DNA of 64,000 nt from Hyaloperonospora brassicae (GCA_947650285.1 CANTFL010001407.1:62001-126000); one strand, 5' to 3'; numbered from the stretch's first letter, positions 37,701 through 50,315 are shown. The notes: a model not told the origin generated them from the sequence alone. Made by a program: numbers and translations.

Positions 37701-38250
37701 GCAACTGCTTTATAGTACAGCAGGCCATTGCAAGTCGTGTACCGACCAAAAAGGAACTGTACAAAGCCGGAAAAACCGACAAGGATTTCCGAGTTGGGTT
37801 CGCAAGATTACCCATCAAATGGAGTATATTTGTGTCTCCTGCGTATGGTTTCCGCACGTCGTTCAGTAAAGGCGACGACAAAACACTGATGGAAAGTGTT
37901 GCAACAGCGGGCAAGGCCTCTCTGTTGACTCGTGACGATGGCTCGAAGTCGGGCCGACGTGATAACGCACCAGCGACGACAATATGTCGTCCTGGCTTGT
38001 ACTCCACGGAGAAGTTATACTCAGCGAAGAAGGACAGCCGCCTTGCCATCCTTGCGAGAGGTGTGGACTGTTTACGGCCGTGCGATGTGACGCATGGTCC
38101 GTATAGACAACAAACGATCTATCTCCGAAGAGATAGACGCAAAAATCAGCCAGTGCGTTCATGGCAAAAATTTCTTTGTCTTGCACTGGGTAATTACGCT
38201 TAGCTGGTTGCTGCTGACGCAATTGATAGCAGAAGACAAGATCCGCGCCG
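37701..38250 (-). pseudogene. pol (RH): RNase H domain, element C, degenerate
   Basis: Frame 38222-37863 reads KRNYPVQDKEIFAMNALADF and VVYTDHASHRTAVNSPHLSQ, the later half of a gypsy RNase H. A frameshift leads to MARRLSFFAEYNFSVEYKPG at 38049. The N-terminal catalytic Asp region upstream of 38250 is only partly legible. Confidence 0.75.
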
Positions 38251-38512
38251 TCTTTGCCGTATTAACGAAAAGCACAGCCAATTGCAATATCAATGGTCTC
38301 ACAGACCACATGAATTGTTATGTCCTGATCTGCAATCGCAGTATGGGCGATTGCATCAAACTTTGCTTGATTTCTTAAAAAAAACGCTGGCACTCAACGT
38401 TCCATGACCACTTGACATTTTTCTTGAGTAAACAAGAAATACACACAGTCATCTCGGCGTAGTCTCTCGAGTACTTATGAAAGTTAGTCGCTAGCCCAAG
38501 GAACATTCTTAG

Positions 38513-39406
38513 TCAATTGACATCGACTGGCATGGGCCAGTCTTTGATAGTCTTGACCTTTTTGGGATCGGGGCGTACGCCGTATTTACCCACGATGCAC
38601 CCAAGACGTGGTATTTCGCTAGCCACGATAAACATTCTTGAGGTTTGCGTACAACTTATGCTTGCGCATGAGTTGAAGAATCTGGCGAACGTGAGTTCTG
38701 TGAACTTCAACGTCTGTCTTCCCGTCCATAGCCTGGCTACGGACAAACACATCTTCGATTTAACTCGGTGCTAAATTCCGCACCGGGCTTAACAGATTTG
38801 TAACACATCTGTTGAATGTTTCTGGGGAATTACTCAGCCCCTGTGGCATCTAGCACTCATACAGCATACCGCTTGGGGTGCTCACTGCCTTGTACGGGAT
38901 GTCCCGTTCACGCATGAGGACCTGATAGAAGCCATATATCCGATCCATGGACGAGAAGATGGTACTCTTAGACATACCATCTATGATGCCGTCCTTTATC
39001 GGTATCTGCGTCTGAGTTGGAACCGCTTCGGCTTTAATTTGGTGAATGCGTGCAACATTCGCCACCCTTCTGTGGCATTTGGCACAGAGAAGGTCGGAGA
39101 GCTGTGAGAAGAAGTTGATTTACTAACATGATCTGCCGCTACGCGACCGGTAAAGAACTTGTCGATCTCTTGCACCTGTTCACGAGGCAGTTGCCACTGC
39201 ATCATACGACAGTACTTCAAGCCCTGTTTAAGATCGATTTCGTGTCGAGTGTCTTTGTTCACCGGAAACACGCAAGGCACGAATTCAAAAAATATATTCT
39301 TGAATTTTATCAAATTCTTATACAAAGTGTTTACGTGGAGCGACTTGTCAAATTGAGATTTATATCTCTCAATCCGGGTCTTATCGTCGATGACGCTTAC
39401 GTCCAT
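38513..39406 (-). pseudogene. pol (RT): Reverse transcriptase, element C, active site destroyed
   Basis: Frames 39406-38996, 39065-38850 and 38752-38513 together cover [50 protein letters not shown], and ASEIPRLGCIVGKYGVRPDP. The place of the YFDD active site (plus 38756-38767) reads stop-Ile-Glu-Asp. At least three frameshifts. It cannot have made the cDNA of this copy. Confidence 0.82.
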
Positions 39407-39789
39407 AGATGAATTGCAATGAGTCCGTTTGGCTTTAGTAAAAATCGTTGCCGATTATAAATCGATGAATTACTCGTCTTCCGCGACAAATACGCATATT
39501 AGATTGACTTAGCCACTACGCAGATCACGCAAGAACCGTTTCGTTTCTAGCGTCGGCAGTTGAGTTAACTTTGGAGGCGCAACCAGATCAAGTGTGTAAG
39601 CGCCTACACTTGATCCTTCATTAACCAAGAAATTAATTGTCTCGATTACTTCCTGTGAAGTCGCATCCATAGGATCCAGTATAAACGTTTTTACAATGTA
39701 GTGATCATCTACATTGTGTTCTTGTACAGCCGTACTAACGACCGTACCGCAAGTGAGGCCATCGCACTCACTCGTAGTACACCCACATG

Positions 39790-40140
39790 AATTTGGGCGT
39801 TACCAGATATTCTTCAGATTGTTATCTGATGAAAAAGTGGCAGGCATCGATACTGACCGATGCTGCCAGCTCACCCTTAGCTCAGATCTCCTGAGCAAAG
39901 GTAGTATTAGGGTGACATCAAATTTGCCATCCAGGTCGAGCATGATGAAGTCGTCATTGTACTGTTTATATTTTAGCGTGGAGCATATTCTGACAACACG
40001 ATTCTTCACAGCGATCAAATCGCCTGTTGCAATGCGCACCGTCATTCTCGTTGGAGGGATCTACCGCTCCACGAAGACGATACTTCTAGCCTTTAGTGAC
40101 AGGCGTCGAACAGAGTTGTTGGACGCCCCACAGTCAACTT
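39790..40140 (-). pseudogene. pol (PR): Aspartic protease domain, element C
   Basis: AQVDCGASNNSVRRLSLKAR holds the active-site turn with Ser replaced by Cys (DSG to DCG). After a break, DFIMLDLDGKFDVTLILPLL and RVSWQHRSVSMPATFSSD give the second half. The gag-side frame 40765-40061 runs directly into it. Confidence 0.75.
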
Positions 40141-41323
40141 GGGCACGAAGTGACAAGCCCTTTGTCACTTTAAATGTCAAGGTGAAAAGGTACACTTCAT
40201 CACCAGGTACATAGACACACAGTGACTGTGTATCGGGAGTTACCTTCGTCAAAAGATTTATAAATTTTCTAGATGTTGCGGGATTAGTAGGGTGCTCAGC
40301 CTCTTCTTCCTCGACCATTTTGGATGGTCTGATTCGCTGTTGCGGCTTTGTAGCAGCATTATATCCTCGTCCTCCAGTTTTTCCAACTGATGGACGGGTA
40401 CTGCGCTCAGCACCAAGAGGAACTGAGCGGGGGATAATGCATTCGTATGCACAGTGTATTAACTTATAAAGGTGATGGCAACTCACCATTCTCTTGCGAT
40501 TCACAGGGCGAAGTTTCTTGCCCTCAAGATGACAGAGGTTCATTGGTTCTAGGGTTTCAACCGCTGAGTGTCTTTGTGGACGATAGAGATTAAGATTAGT
40601 GTGAGTCTGTCTTGCACTACAGTCTTCCTGCTCCGCACCGTAGATCGCTTCGGAAAGCGTCTTTAGCTCACCGCGAAACAGGTGGTTTCTGATAGGACCA
40701 TCTCCAAGGCCTTGATTGAGTATTGTGATCCAAACAAATATACTCACAGGGATACGACCACCCATCAGACAAGGTAGCGTACATGCTGAGCGTGAGCGTG
40801 AAGCTTACGCTTACCCTGTGAGATCTCAAGGAGTTCAGAGAGAGTCCTGAACTCGGCCCTGGGAGTCTCAAACGTCTCACTGAGCAGGGTCTTGAAGACG
40901 TCTAACGACTCGAACACATTCTGGTTGTGTAACTTGAGTTCACAGTCCAATTCCTGGCGTCCCGTGCCAACTTAGACTGAGCGAATGTGACTTACATTAG
41001 CTCGGTGTCGATGATACGGGCCTAGATGGTTCGTCGACTTCGACTAATTATCTTAACAAGGAGTCTCCCTCGGCTCCCCGATATTTTGAAGTCTTATGCT
41101 TTTCGAGACTCTTGTCGAAGATTACGAGTCGAACTTGCGATCTGAGACTGATTCTGTCCCAGTCCTCTTGTCCGCTGGTGATCTGGCTTTTGCAACAAGG
41201 CCACCTGCGCTCGCGAATCGTCAAGCTCTCGTTGCAAAAACTTGCTAATGACGAATTGCTACTTGTATCTATCATTTGTGAATAGCATAGCTTAAAAAGC
41301 TTCCTTCCAACGGATGATCTCAT
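40141..41323 (-). pseudogene. gag: gag polyprotein, element C, degenerate
   Basis: Pieces at 41323-41048, 40950-40765 and 40765-40141 match A in order (KTLLSETFETPRAEFRTLSE; QGLGDGPIRNHLFRGELKTL). The zinc knuckle (40439-40480) reads CHHLYKLIHCAYEC: the second Cys is Leu, so zinc binding is lost; A keeps it intact. Several frameshifts. Confidence 0.8.
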
Positions 41324-41468
41324 TCGTTCGTTCGAACTTCATTCGACATCGCTCAAATGGGTGTAGCTTTCACGAGTTCCGTAAAATCTGTCGTTCTCGA
41401 ATTCTTCCAATATGTTCATGTTGGGCGATGCAAGTGTGGTCCTTGGACATACTATAAAGTGCTACATT

Positions 41469-41912
41469 GCCTATGGGGTACTGGTGACAACGTATTAGTT
41501 GACCAGTACGGAGCTTACTTCCACTGAACGACAGTGATAGTCAGTGCCGTGCTAAGTGTTGCACCAACACAGAGGAAAGAAAGGAGACTAAGTGAACCCT
41601 CTAGTCTATGGAAAACGTAAAACTGTTATTTCATACAATTATGTCCTATCTATCTTATGTCTCTGTTTATCTTGACTTAATTACATTAATATAACTAAAC
41701 GTATGATGACGTCTACTCATCCTCCATTGCGCGCGTCTAGCAGCGATTGCTGGGCTAATATCATCACGATATCAACCAATGAATAGCCCCTTCGGTAATC
41801 TTCAACAATTTCATCATGCTCTGTGATATTGTTGAAAGAATATTCAACGTACTATTCTTTTTTGTCATTTTAGCCTTTATAACAATATTATGTAACGGGC
41901 TCCCTCATTATT
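41469..41912 (-). repeat. 5' LTR of element C
   Basis: 444 bp, collinear with 34215-34658. The body differs at about 3 positions, but the first 11 bp differ at 6 and the last 16 bp at 9, so the terminal TGTAAC/GTTACA is no longer visible. Core motif at 41717-41750. Confidence 0.85.
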
Positions 41913-41917
41913 ACTAT
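41913..41917. repeat. Target-site duplication of element C, right copy
   Basis: ACTAT, matching 34210-34214. Confidence 0.8.
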
Positions 41918-43379
41918 AACCACTATCTTCGGAGAATAATTTGGAGAATTATATAGCTGCATGTGAACCTGCTTCATTTTAATACAAAGATGGTTTATAT
42001 GCGTAAGTTGAAGGTGATACTTATAAAATCGACATCATGGAAAACGACCCGTTCACAAATTTTAACCGCAGGCAATGATTTGGAAAATTGCATGTACCAT
42101 GATAACAATAATGAATACAACATTAACCGATGAAGATGATGGGATTAGGATTCATGGTGATTACATAGGCTATCGTATGCATCAACCGAAACTAATCGAA
42201 CATCGGCGTCTTCAGGACATTATTGTCGTAATGAGTGGCGAGGCTGATACGAAAATGGCACGGAGCGCACTTGCTTATGTTGTCAATTCTGACATGAAAA
42301 GGGCAGTGAGGGAATTTTTCGTTTATGCAGTAATGGCGGGGACGACACATGATACTTAATTAAGCAGGCTCTGATAAGAAACCGTAGATTTGACTGCCAA
42401 ATAGCTTCAAGTAAACGGTATATTCATCTCAACAGAAGAAATGGTTGAATGAACGGAAAAAGGAACTTGTTGCTTAAAAACGAAGGGCGTAATTAAGCTC
42501 ATGACACAAGATGAATGCCAACAAAAAAGAAAGTACTCGAAATTATGTGTAAGGCTCCCGTAGAATTGGTACAGAAGGGACTCGACGCGGTCCGTCCGAA
42601 TTGTGCCTTAGGTGACAAACTAGAGCCGAGCGTAAAGTATATCCAATGAAATATATTCTTCTGTTGCCAGAATAGATTTATTTAGGATTTTCTTTGCTCT
42701 GTGCACAACTCATAGGGTCGGAAGCGATTTCATTCTATGTAAATATGGGGTTCCTAACGCAGCTACTAAAATCACGCAATATATCCGGCACACTTTCCAA
42801 TTTACATTCAAAATGGATTGAGTGTACAAAGTAATACGTGTAATGTTTTTGCTTTAACAAATTGGTCGCGAGTGTTATGATAAACCTAAATACTGGATGT
42901 ATCAGAATGGATGCAGTCACTGTTCTTCCGAATCACGTTATACATTTACCAACACCACAGTCTACTTGTGCTTCTACCTGTGTATGCGGATGATGCTATA
43001 CGTGAAACATATATTGATGTATGAAATGTGCCATTTTTCTCAAAGCTGGATGATAATATGTTTCCGTTTGCATAATTTACGGCATGGTATCATTCAATAT
43101 TCAGTATCAAAGTACATCGATTGATTTACTCGATATTTGAGTTGAGTTTGTCGTTCTTTTTACATGTTACAGAATATAACACCACAAAAAAAGCGCTTAA
43201 CGATGATAATAGCGACAACTTTTTAGCTGATATAACAACATTTTGCATGCAGTGTTAGGACGGGTAGGCACAAATTTCTGATTAATATTAAGTGCAGTAA
43301 GATATCAAAAGAATGAAATTTGATTTCGAAAACTAGCGGGACAAGCAATAGAAAAAATTACATAATTTGTTGTGTTAAT
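41918..43379. other. AT-rich stretch, no recognised gene
   Basis: A 94-codon plus frame at 42075-42359 (acidic N-terminal half with TTLTDEDDG) has no recognised domain. Otherwise short frames. Confidence 0.4.
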
Positions 43380-44580
43380 TCGCTGATTATTTCTCAAATA
43401 TCTTTGTCTTCTCAAACTTGACACTGATCTGATAGCCCAATTTCTCATGTTTCACATTAACTGGCTCGAACTCCTCGATGCCAACTTCCTTAAACTTCTT
43501 AGATGTCAACTGCTTAAGCTTCATCGATTTGGACTCCCTAAAATTTTATCGATGTCACTCGCACGTCGCACTAATCAGTTCGTGATGCATCTTATCATCT
43601 CAGCCTCCATTAAGCACTCATAACATTTCGAGCGGTGATTATCGCTGCTACTTTTTCTTTTAGTGTTTTTGATGGTTGTCGTACAGGCGACATTTCTAAT
43701 TTCGTGATATGAAAGCAATTATAGATTGCATGCCGATAGGCTGCTTCAACTTGGTGTGACTTAAATACCGCGTGGCTTCGTCAGCAAGACATAGTGGCTG
43801 AAATTAAAGTCAACATTTCGGATCTTTACTGCTATTCGAGCAACTTGTTCACGAACATAATGAATTAAACCTTAATTCAACATGACGAGTCTTTCTGCTA
43901 TAGTCAGGTTTAGAAGCCAATGAAAGGGCGGCTTTAAGTATATTCCTGGCGAAATTCTCATCTTGGGTAGCGCTTCTGTAAGCACGTTGGCTAGCGCTTG
44001 TCCCTCTATGGATGATTCACAAGATACTACGTACTCAGCTGCCTCCGTGCTCCTCGCCACGACTGTCGGTTTTCGTGCAGTTCAAGCCATAGAGTCGACT
44101 GCGACCACCAATACGAATGCCGTGGCGATATTTTTGGGTTTCTGGATAATTCTATTAGTCCATGTGACAACATCCTTCAAGCTTGATCTCCTACCTTGTA
44201 GATGTTTCGTATTTTTCTGGCTACTTGAAGCAGATTCCTGTTCCTCGCGCGTGGCTTTAAGATTCTTAAAAGCTCGTAAAACTGATCCGCAATGCTATAC
44301 CTTCGGATAAATAAAGAGCCGACATAGATATCCAATTAGATACGCAACATCTGGCCTTGTACTTGTCGTCAAATACAAAAGGACATCAAAAACTTCTTAA
44401 AATTCAATACCTGACATCTTATCCGCCTCTGCCATCGCTCGTATCTTCATGTTTGAATTCAGTGGTTATATCAGCCATGCGTATCTCCAAAAAAAATTGC
44501 GAAGCACTTACTGGGCATACTTCGTCTCTTAATTTTTTTACGATCATTGGTTCGTTCCACTTACACCCAATGTAATAGTT
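43380..44580 (-). pseudogene. Ty1/copia RNase H relic
   Basis: Minus strand. Near 44.4-44.3 kb, VLLYLTTSTRPDVAYLIGYL resembles the copia RT-RNase H connection. At 44060-43872, VARSTEAAEYVVSCESSIEG matches the VALST-AEAEY motif of copia RNase H, and after a shift TRHVELRF matches the next conserved block. Downstream, 43380-43620 (GIEEFEPVNVKHEKLGYQIS, FEKTKIFEK) is shared with 31388-31620. Many stops. RT proper is not recognised upstream. No LTRs identified. Confidence 0.6.
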
Positions 44581-47500
44581 CAGTCGTCCTAGTCCTTGAT
44601 GCCATACGGCAGATGTAAATGATAAAATGAAGCGGTCATGTCTTGATCATTAAAATTGTGGGCATACACAAATATTTGACATATTTGCTACTTCTACTAA
44701 CCACGGTGATTGATTATTAGTATTCTTCAATCAGGGTCACATCCACATTATTATATTTTGTTTCGGTAGAAACTTTAGATATAAACCACTACTTAATATA
44801 AATGAATATAAAATTGATGATGATGCTATAAAATGCGTAAGCACTGTTGGTGCTACCAAGATGAATTGATTAGTTTTGTGTACAAGAGGCCTAAACTCTT
44901 GTATCAGAAGACGCAGATATTCAAGTTATTTTTTTGCCTCTAAATTTAACGTTAGATATCCGTGAATGTACTTGCTTAATGATCGCGTAAGCCCTCAGTA
45001 ATAACCTTCAATCGAACAATCTGGGTAAGGCAGCACAATTAAACAAATGGTATAGAGGTGGAGGACCTTATGTCGCTGCAGGAATTATATCTATCACGAG
45101 CTTTAAGACGTGCTAGTTCACATATATTTTTTCTTACAGAAACAAATTAATTTATTTGGACGTTTTTAGGTGTTGATACAATTTGTTGTTAGTTAGGCAC
45201 TTAAAATAAATAACGAAGTAAACGGCAATTGTACAATGATTATGATAAAAAATTACAAATTCGGGTCGCTTTGCTGTCATACCCGCTACGTTTATACGCA
45301 AAATCTATGGGTGATGTTGTGGGTGGACTAACGGGTCTTGATTTTTCATTTTGTAGAGCTGTAAACGTAGCGCCATGTGATGACAACGCATTAAATTGAT
45401 AGCTACAGCATTGGTGGACAGAAACAATTCCACGTATCCTTCTTCGCTCATTATTGCTTGCCAATTTGCTCACATCCTTCTCAGTTTAGTCGTGACGGGC
45501 CATAGCCCGATAATCAGACTCTGTTGATCTATAGTTAATAAAATAATTTTTGACTTTTTCTCATTTACGATAAGTGATAATAATTTGCGCAATAGATATC
45601 GATATAAGAACCATATTATTCGGTCTCGGTCAATTTTTATATGTAATAGTGAAGTACCGAGATATGTTACTGAAAAAATGTATAGCAAACTGGATTGCTA
45701 TGGAAAATTTACTATGGAGAAAAGTAGCATTTTTACCGTTAAGCTACATTTTAGTTGTTCCAAGTACTGTAGACACTATTGACCAGTTTTGATTCGCTCG
45801 CTGGATACTAGTCACAAATCCTCATTTATTTTATATGATGTCATATGATAGCATTCTACACCGATAAGTGGTGAAATGCCGATGTCTCTGTTTGAGGAGC
45901 TGATCTCAACTCTTCACCTGCGCCCGGATGACATGCTAACAGAGTGGGTACTCCGATACCATCTTCTTTCTATTCTTTATTCACTTTGTGTACCCGTCAG
46001 TGAAGCTTGTTGTACTCTTCCACGTGGCCTCGTGTCAATGAAAAAAATAGACTTTAATTGAAATGGGGTCGAGCTTCGATCTCGGTGTAGATTCTTTATA
46101 CCGCGATCGGTGTTGACGTATTCTCGTGTAGTTCGTCACGTGATCACTTGTATACCTGCAGGTTGCATCATGTGAGTCGCCCTGATCTGTAGCAGATTGC
46201 CTTGTCCAAATGTAGACCTTAATTTGCGAGCCTTCTGACCACTTGAGCCGTCTTCAAAACTTTAGTCATCAACCCACAACTGATTTCTTGCGTCGGATCG
46301 CAGCTTTGGGGTAAGAGTCCTTAAAAGCACATAGATAGACGATTCAAGGGGCTACACTTATGGAGATGTTGCGTAATATGTGACGCCGGGCGGCCGAACA
46401 GTCCAGCCCGAAAGAGCCGACGAGTGCCCGAAATAGCAAATTGATTCTGTTTTATGTCTGCCAACCAAATGCAACAAACTTTTCCCTATCTTCTTGCCTT
46501 AGGTATTTGATGCCACTCGTCGCTCTCTCCATAAGGTAGCAAAATAGTACTTGCGTGGCACACACTTTACAATATCTGTTCGATCTCAGTCGCCTTTCTG
46601 GTTGCATATCGAGTCGGGTCGTCCACACTAGCTTTATCACGATCACGTACCTGAATGTTGAATTTTTTCACAAACACCTGCTTTAACACGATTGTTTTTC
46701 TATTGACGGATCACCTGGTGTGGCACACACATCTCTGATCTCTATCGCTAATCGTGGTCCACACCATATATTCGCGATCGCTTATCTGATGGCCAATCCC
46801 GATCTCTATCGCCTTCGTGATCGCGGAAACCTTGCCTATCGCGGATCCTTTGGTGTGGGACTCACTCCTCTGATCTAGATCGATCTTAATCGCCATCGTA
46901 ATCTTTTTCGACAGCAATCGAGACTCCTTGACTTGTACCCTTCGTCCGTTCCAAATAAACCCAATGTGGCAGGTCTCATCCTTTCTGATCGGAAATATTG
47001 TTCTTTCTAAAATTTCAGTTGATAAGATCTGACCAGATGTGCTATCGGCGCCGACAACCCGTTACTTTTTGGGTTATAACGACAGCGTGATCCGTTTTCG
47101 AATAGCGAATCTTACTGGTCTCTTAACCACATATCACTTGACTAGTAAATGCTGCGGTCCGTCTTTGCGCCATCCAATTAGGTTTCTCCTCGATAAATCA
47201 TCGAAAATGTTTAAGTGAATCTTAGAGAGATGTTACATGGCTTCTGCTATGATGAAAGGACGCTTTTAATCCGATATAATTTTTCCTGGCGATGCCAGAT
47301 TGTATGGGCTAGCATAGCCTCATTTATCCATAATTTAGCTGTAAATAGAGATCGTTGCGCCGCCAAATTTCGATTGCTACAACAAGACTCGTTCAACTGT
47401 GTAATCTCATACATATATTTTTCGGGGCCTTACGTTTATTCTATACGAGACAGGGATAATGATGTCCAAAAGTTCGATAATCAAAGTCATATAAGCAGTT

Positions 47501-48536
47501 AGCGATCCTTTAAGGAAAATAGATTTATATTCATGTAAGTCGACAGTATAGGTATAACATATATCAATAGTAGGGATGTACGAAATTAGAGATATGATGC
47601 TTACTTACTGTGGTCAAGTACAGACGTACTTTTATAAACCATAATACTTCTACATTTCTTTGTTAACTTATTTCAATGTTGCTACCATTTCATTATTTCC
47701 CTCAACCAATCACTTTCGATATCACCCCTCAATTGAATTCACGCCGGCCATGTTATCGGCAATTTTGGCCGTCGCTACTTTATGTCCCCTTAAGCAAACG
47801 TCATCTTGTGGTTTAAATTTTTAACTGACGCACCCGCTTGGACCTATTTAGTAATTCTTATATAAATTGACCAAATATACATATTGGAGGGCTTATACAT
47901 CGCCAAAATCAACCGGTTTTGTGATGCTATAAAGACAAGTCTACCGACTTAAATGGCTAGCTGCAATTTAGAACCGATTCAATATTATATCATGACCACT
48001 TGTAAGCACGATAATGGGTAAAGCCTTGTGCTAAATGACTGACGTTTTCGAATTATATAATAAGTATAAAATTTTAGTAATTCTGACTCAGTGTATAGTT
48101 ATCATAGTATAATATATCTCATGTGGTCGACCCTCAATTTAGTCCTGATCCTTGAATGTTTACCTGAGAAGTTACCCTATTTCATGTCAAATCATACATA
48201 GAATGACTGCTGTCATGCCGAACAAAATGGGAATCAATTTTGGTAGCGTTCTACATTATCTGAGGAATAAACAATGTGAAATATTTTTATTTTCGATTGA
48301 AATCTCTGTCATAAAAATATTGTTGCGAATGCCTTAGCGAATATTCTTTTACCCTATTGCTCGTGCTGAGTTCTTAATATTTATTATAAAATTATATGTA
48401 GCCTTTTTCAGGCAATGCGATATACCAATTACTGATCGAGTTATAGCGAATTTTAAAAGGTGCCATATTTTTGGATTAATGGAAGTCATTATCTGCAATA
48501 ATTAATCATGTATTATTAAAATTATCTTGTAGCTCT
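44581..48536. other. AT-rich stretch, no recognised gene
   Basis: Frames up to 95 codons without motifs. Between about 46.5 and 46.9 kb a short phrase like GATCTCTATCGC recurs several times in degenerate form; it gives Arg/Asp-rich frames on the minus strand but no identifiable product. Confidence 0.4.
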
Positions 48537-48541
48537 TAAGT
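48537..48541. repeat. Putative target-site duplication of element F, left copy
   Basis: TAAGT before the LTR; TCAGT at 56184-56188 after the other LTR, a 4/5 match. Confidence 0.5.
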
Positions 48542-48866
48542 TGTATCAAGGCTAGAATAACCCGTTACTTAACTTACACTATTGTTTTGAGAAAGCTCAA
48601 AACCCAAGTCTTTGTTTTTTGTTTCTTTAACTCTGTTTATATTTTTGTCTTTTAAATCATCCGAAGTACGAATGGTTCCCTTGGACTTATGGGAAACACT
48701 CAATCTACGTGCCTATATCTTACTGGCTAATAATGGTGCTGAGCCCATTAAACCAGCTAAAAGATACGACGTGCTACTTTCGCAACTTCGAAAGTAACAC
48801 CCCTACTTATATAACATGTAAATTTAATCGAAACTACTTATGGGTGTAACGGGGTGGCCCATTGCA
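48542..48866 (-). repeat. 3' LTR of element F
   Basis: 325 bp, TGTATCAAGG to CCATTGCA, directly followed by TCACCCCCTT (the polypurine tract on the minus strand). Confidence 0.85.
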
Positions 48867-48876
48867 TCACCCCCTT
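48867..48876 (-). other. Polypurine tract of element F
   Basis: Minus strand AAGGGGGTGA abutting the 3' LTR, as in C. Confidence 0.65.
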
Positions 48877-49048
48877 CTCAAGACAGCACTCACTAACCGT
48901 GAGTTCTCAACCACAAGACCCAACGACGCACAAGCCAAACGATGACTGAAGACGCAGACGCAACACCACAGCACTCCCGCAATCTATCAGTGGAAGTTTA
49001 GTAGACCACGTGATGAATTAGCACCTGCTCCCTTGGGCGCTGTACGAC

Positions 49049-50315
49049 TTGTCTGGATCTCGAGCTCCGGACTCTATCGAAACGATGCAGGACTACTTTC
49101 GGCGTTTCCGTGGGTTGCGCGAGAAGACTCTTGATAGCATCTCGTACGAGTCGCTCCAGCGGTCTTGGTGCGCGATCATCCGGCGGTGGACCGGATGCTT
49201 GAAGACTGAAAAAACGTTCAGTAGTGGCTGGCCATACGCGAAATAATCCACACCGATCATTTAATCGGTGTACTGCGCGAGAAGATCTGCGAAAACGCGT
49301 GGGACGTAGATCGACTCTGCTACGTTCACGTACACGATTATTGTTACTCTTTTGACTCGATGCCTCGTCCAACTCGCGAGTCTTGGCAAGATATGTCGCT
49401 GAGTATCCACTCAGCGAGTATGAATAGCTCTTTATCGGACGGGATGAGCGCGGCTTGATGAGGCGCAAGTCTGCGGTTAATCGTGGCGCGTCACGCTGGC
49501 GACACCACTCGCGTTCTCGAGTTCGTGGTGCCATGCGCTCGCCACGAAGTTTTCTTTCGCGCGATCGTGGCGATACACGTTCGCCGCGACGTTCTCGTCG
49601 TCGCTCTTCATCTCGACGTCGTGTGGACGTATCACCACGACGTTCTCACAATCACTCTTGGTCCCGTAGTCGTGGTGACGCTTCACCACGACACCGTCGT
49701 CGTTCGTCTCGTTCTCGCACACCGCGAGAACACACAGGTCGTAGACCAAATCTGCACCAAGCGTATGCACGGACTCGTAAGCCCGAACGACGTCTGGAAC
49801 GTCTCGAAGAAGCGAAGAACGCGTTTACCACGTACTCTTCTCGGGTGAAACCCGAGCCAACGTACACGATACTTGCGCGCGGTTTGAAATGCGCGCTCAT
49901 GGTGTCACAAAATGTCGTCTCGCGAAGAGGGTCCTCATGGCCCAATTAGCGTTCCACAATCCCGCGCTTCTGACCTTCCGCGTTCACAAGCGGTGGTTGG
50001 CCCTCGCGGTGATACTGCTGACGTCCTGGTTGCCCAGGACGATGTTGATGCGGCCGTGAACAAGGCTGTTGATGCCCATCTGGAAGCTGAACTGCCCTTG
50101 ATCAAGCTGCGCGGGCTGACAGAACAGCGAACGAGATTCGACAGTATAACCGCGAGCTGCTTGAACGGAAGCGGAACCTGGAACGCTATGAACTTGGGCT
50201 CGCGCAGACTGGGACGGAGCCGCGTCTGATGTCACTGGCGCGTCAAGCAAGGCGAGAGGGAAGGTCGGCCTATGAGCCTTTGACTCCGAGGACGGAGCCA
50301 ACCTATGAAGCGTAG
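49049..50315 (+). pseudogene. Antisense ORF of element F: RS-repeat and coiled-coil protein
   Basis: Plus strand, opposite to gag-pol. Early part: MQDYFRRFRGLREKTLDSIS (49088 on). From 49458 to about 49720 a long Arg/Ser domain (HHSRSRVRGAMRSPRS, RRSRRRSSSRRR, SWSRSRGDASPRHRRRSSRS) built on a degenerate repeat of CGT, TCT and CGC codons, typical of RNA-binding or splicing-type RS proteins. It is followed by RRLERLEEAKNAF, an acidic stretch (DDVDAAVNKAVDAHLEAEL) and a charged helix (EIRQYNRELLERKRNLERYE), ending SAYEPLTPRTEPTYEA at stop 50313-50315. At least three frameshifts. The stop lies 11 bp from the stop of integrase (50327), so the two genes are exactly tail-to-tail. Function unknown; nuclear or RNA-binding role is a guess from composition. 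Confidence 0.6.

Larger units (their letters stand above)
34215..41912 (-). mobile_element. Ty3/gypsy element C, both LTRs, decayed interior
   Basis: 7.7 kb, minus-strand, flanked by the 5 bp duplication ACTAT. LTR bodies match at all but about 3 of ~415 positions, implying a recent insertion, yet gag and pol are shattered into more than ten frames and key residues are lost. Same family as A. An antisense plus-strand frame lies at 35.3-36.45 kb. PBS is altered: TGGTAGCAC has become TGTAGCAC. Confidence 0.88.

Noticed and set aside
43380..43620. Shared lysine-rich peptide as an RXLR or Crinkler effector
   Set aside because: No signal peptide, RXLR or LFLAK motif visible; placement beside copia relics favours a repeat.
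46560..46900. Degenerate repeats around GATCTCTATCGC as a coding RD/RS array
   Set aside because: Frames are short and shift often; no stable unit length.
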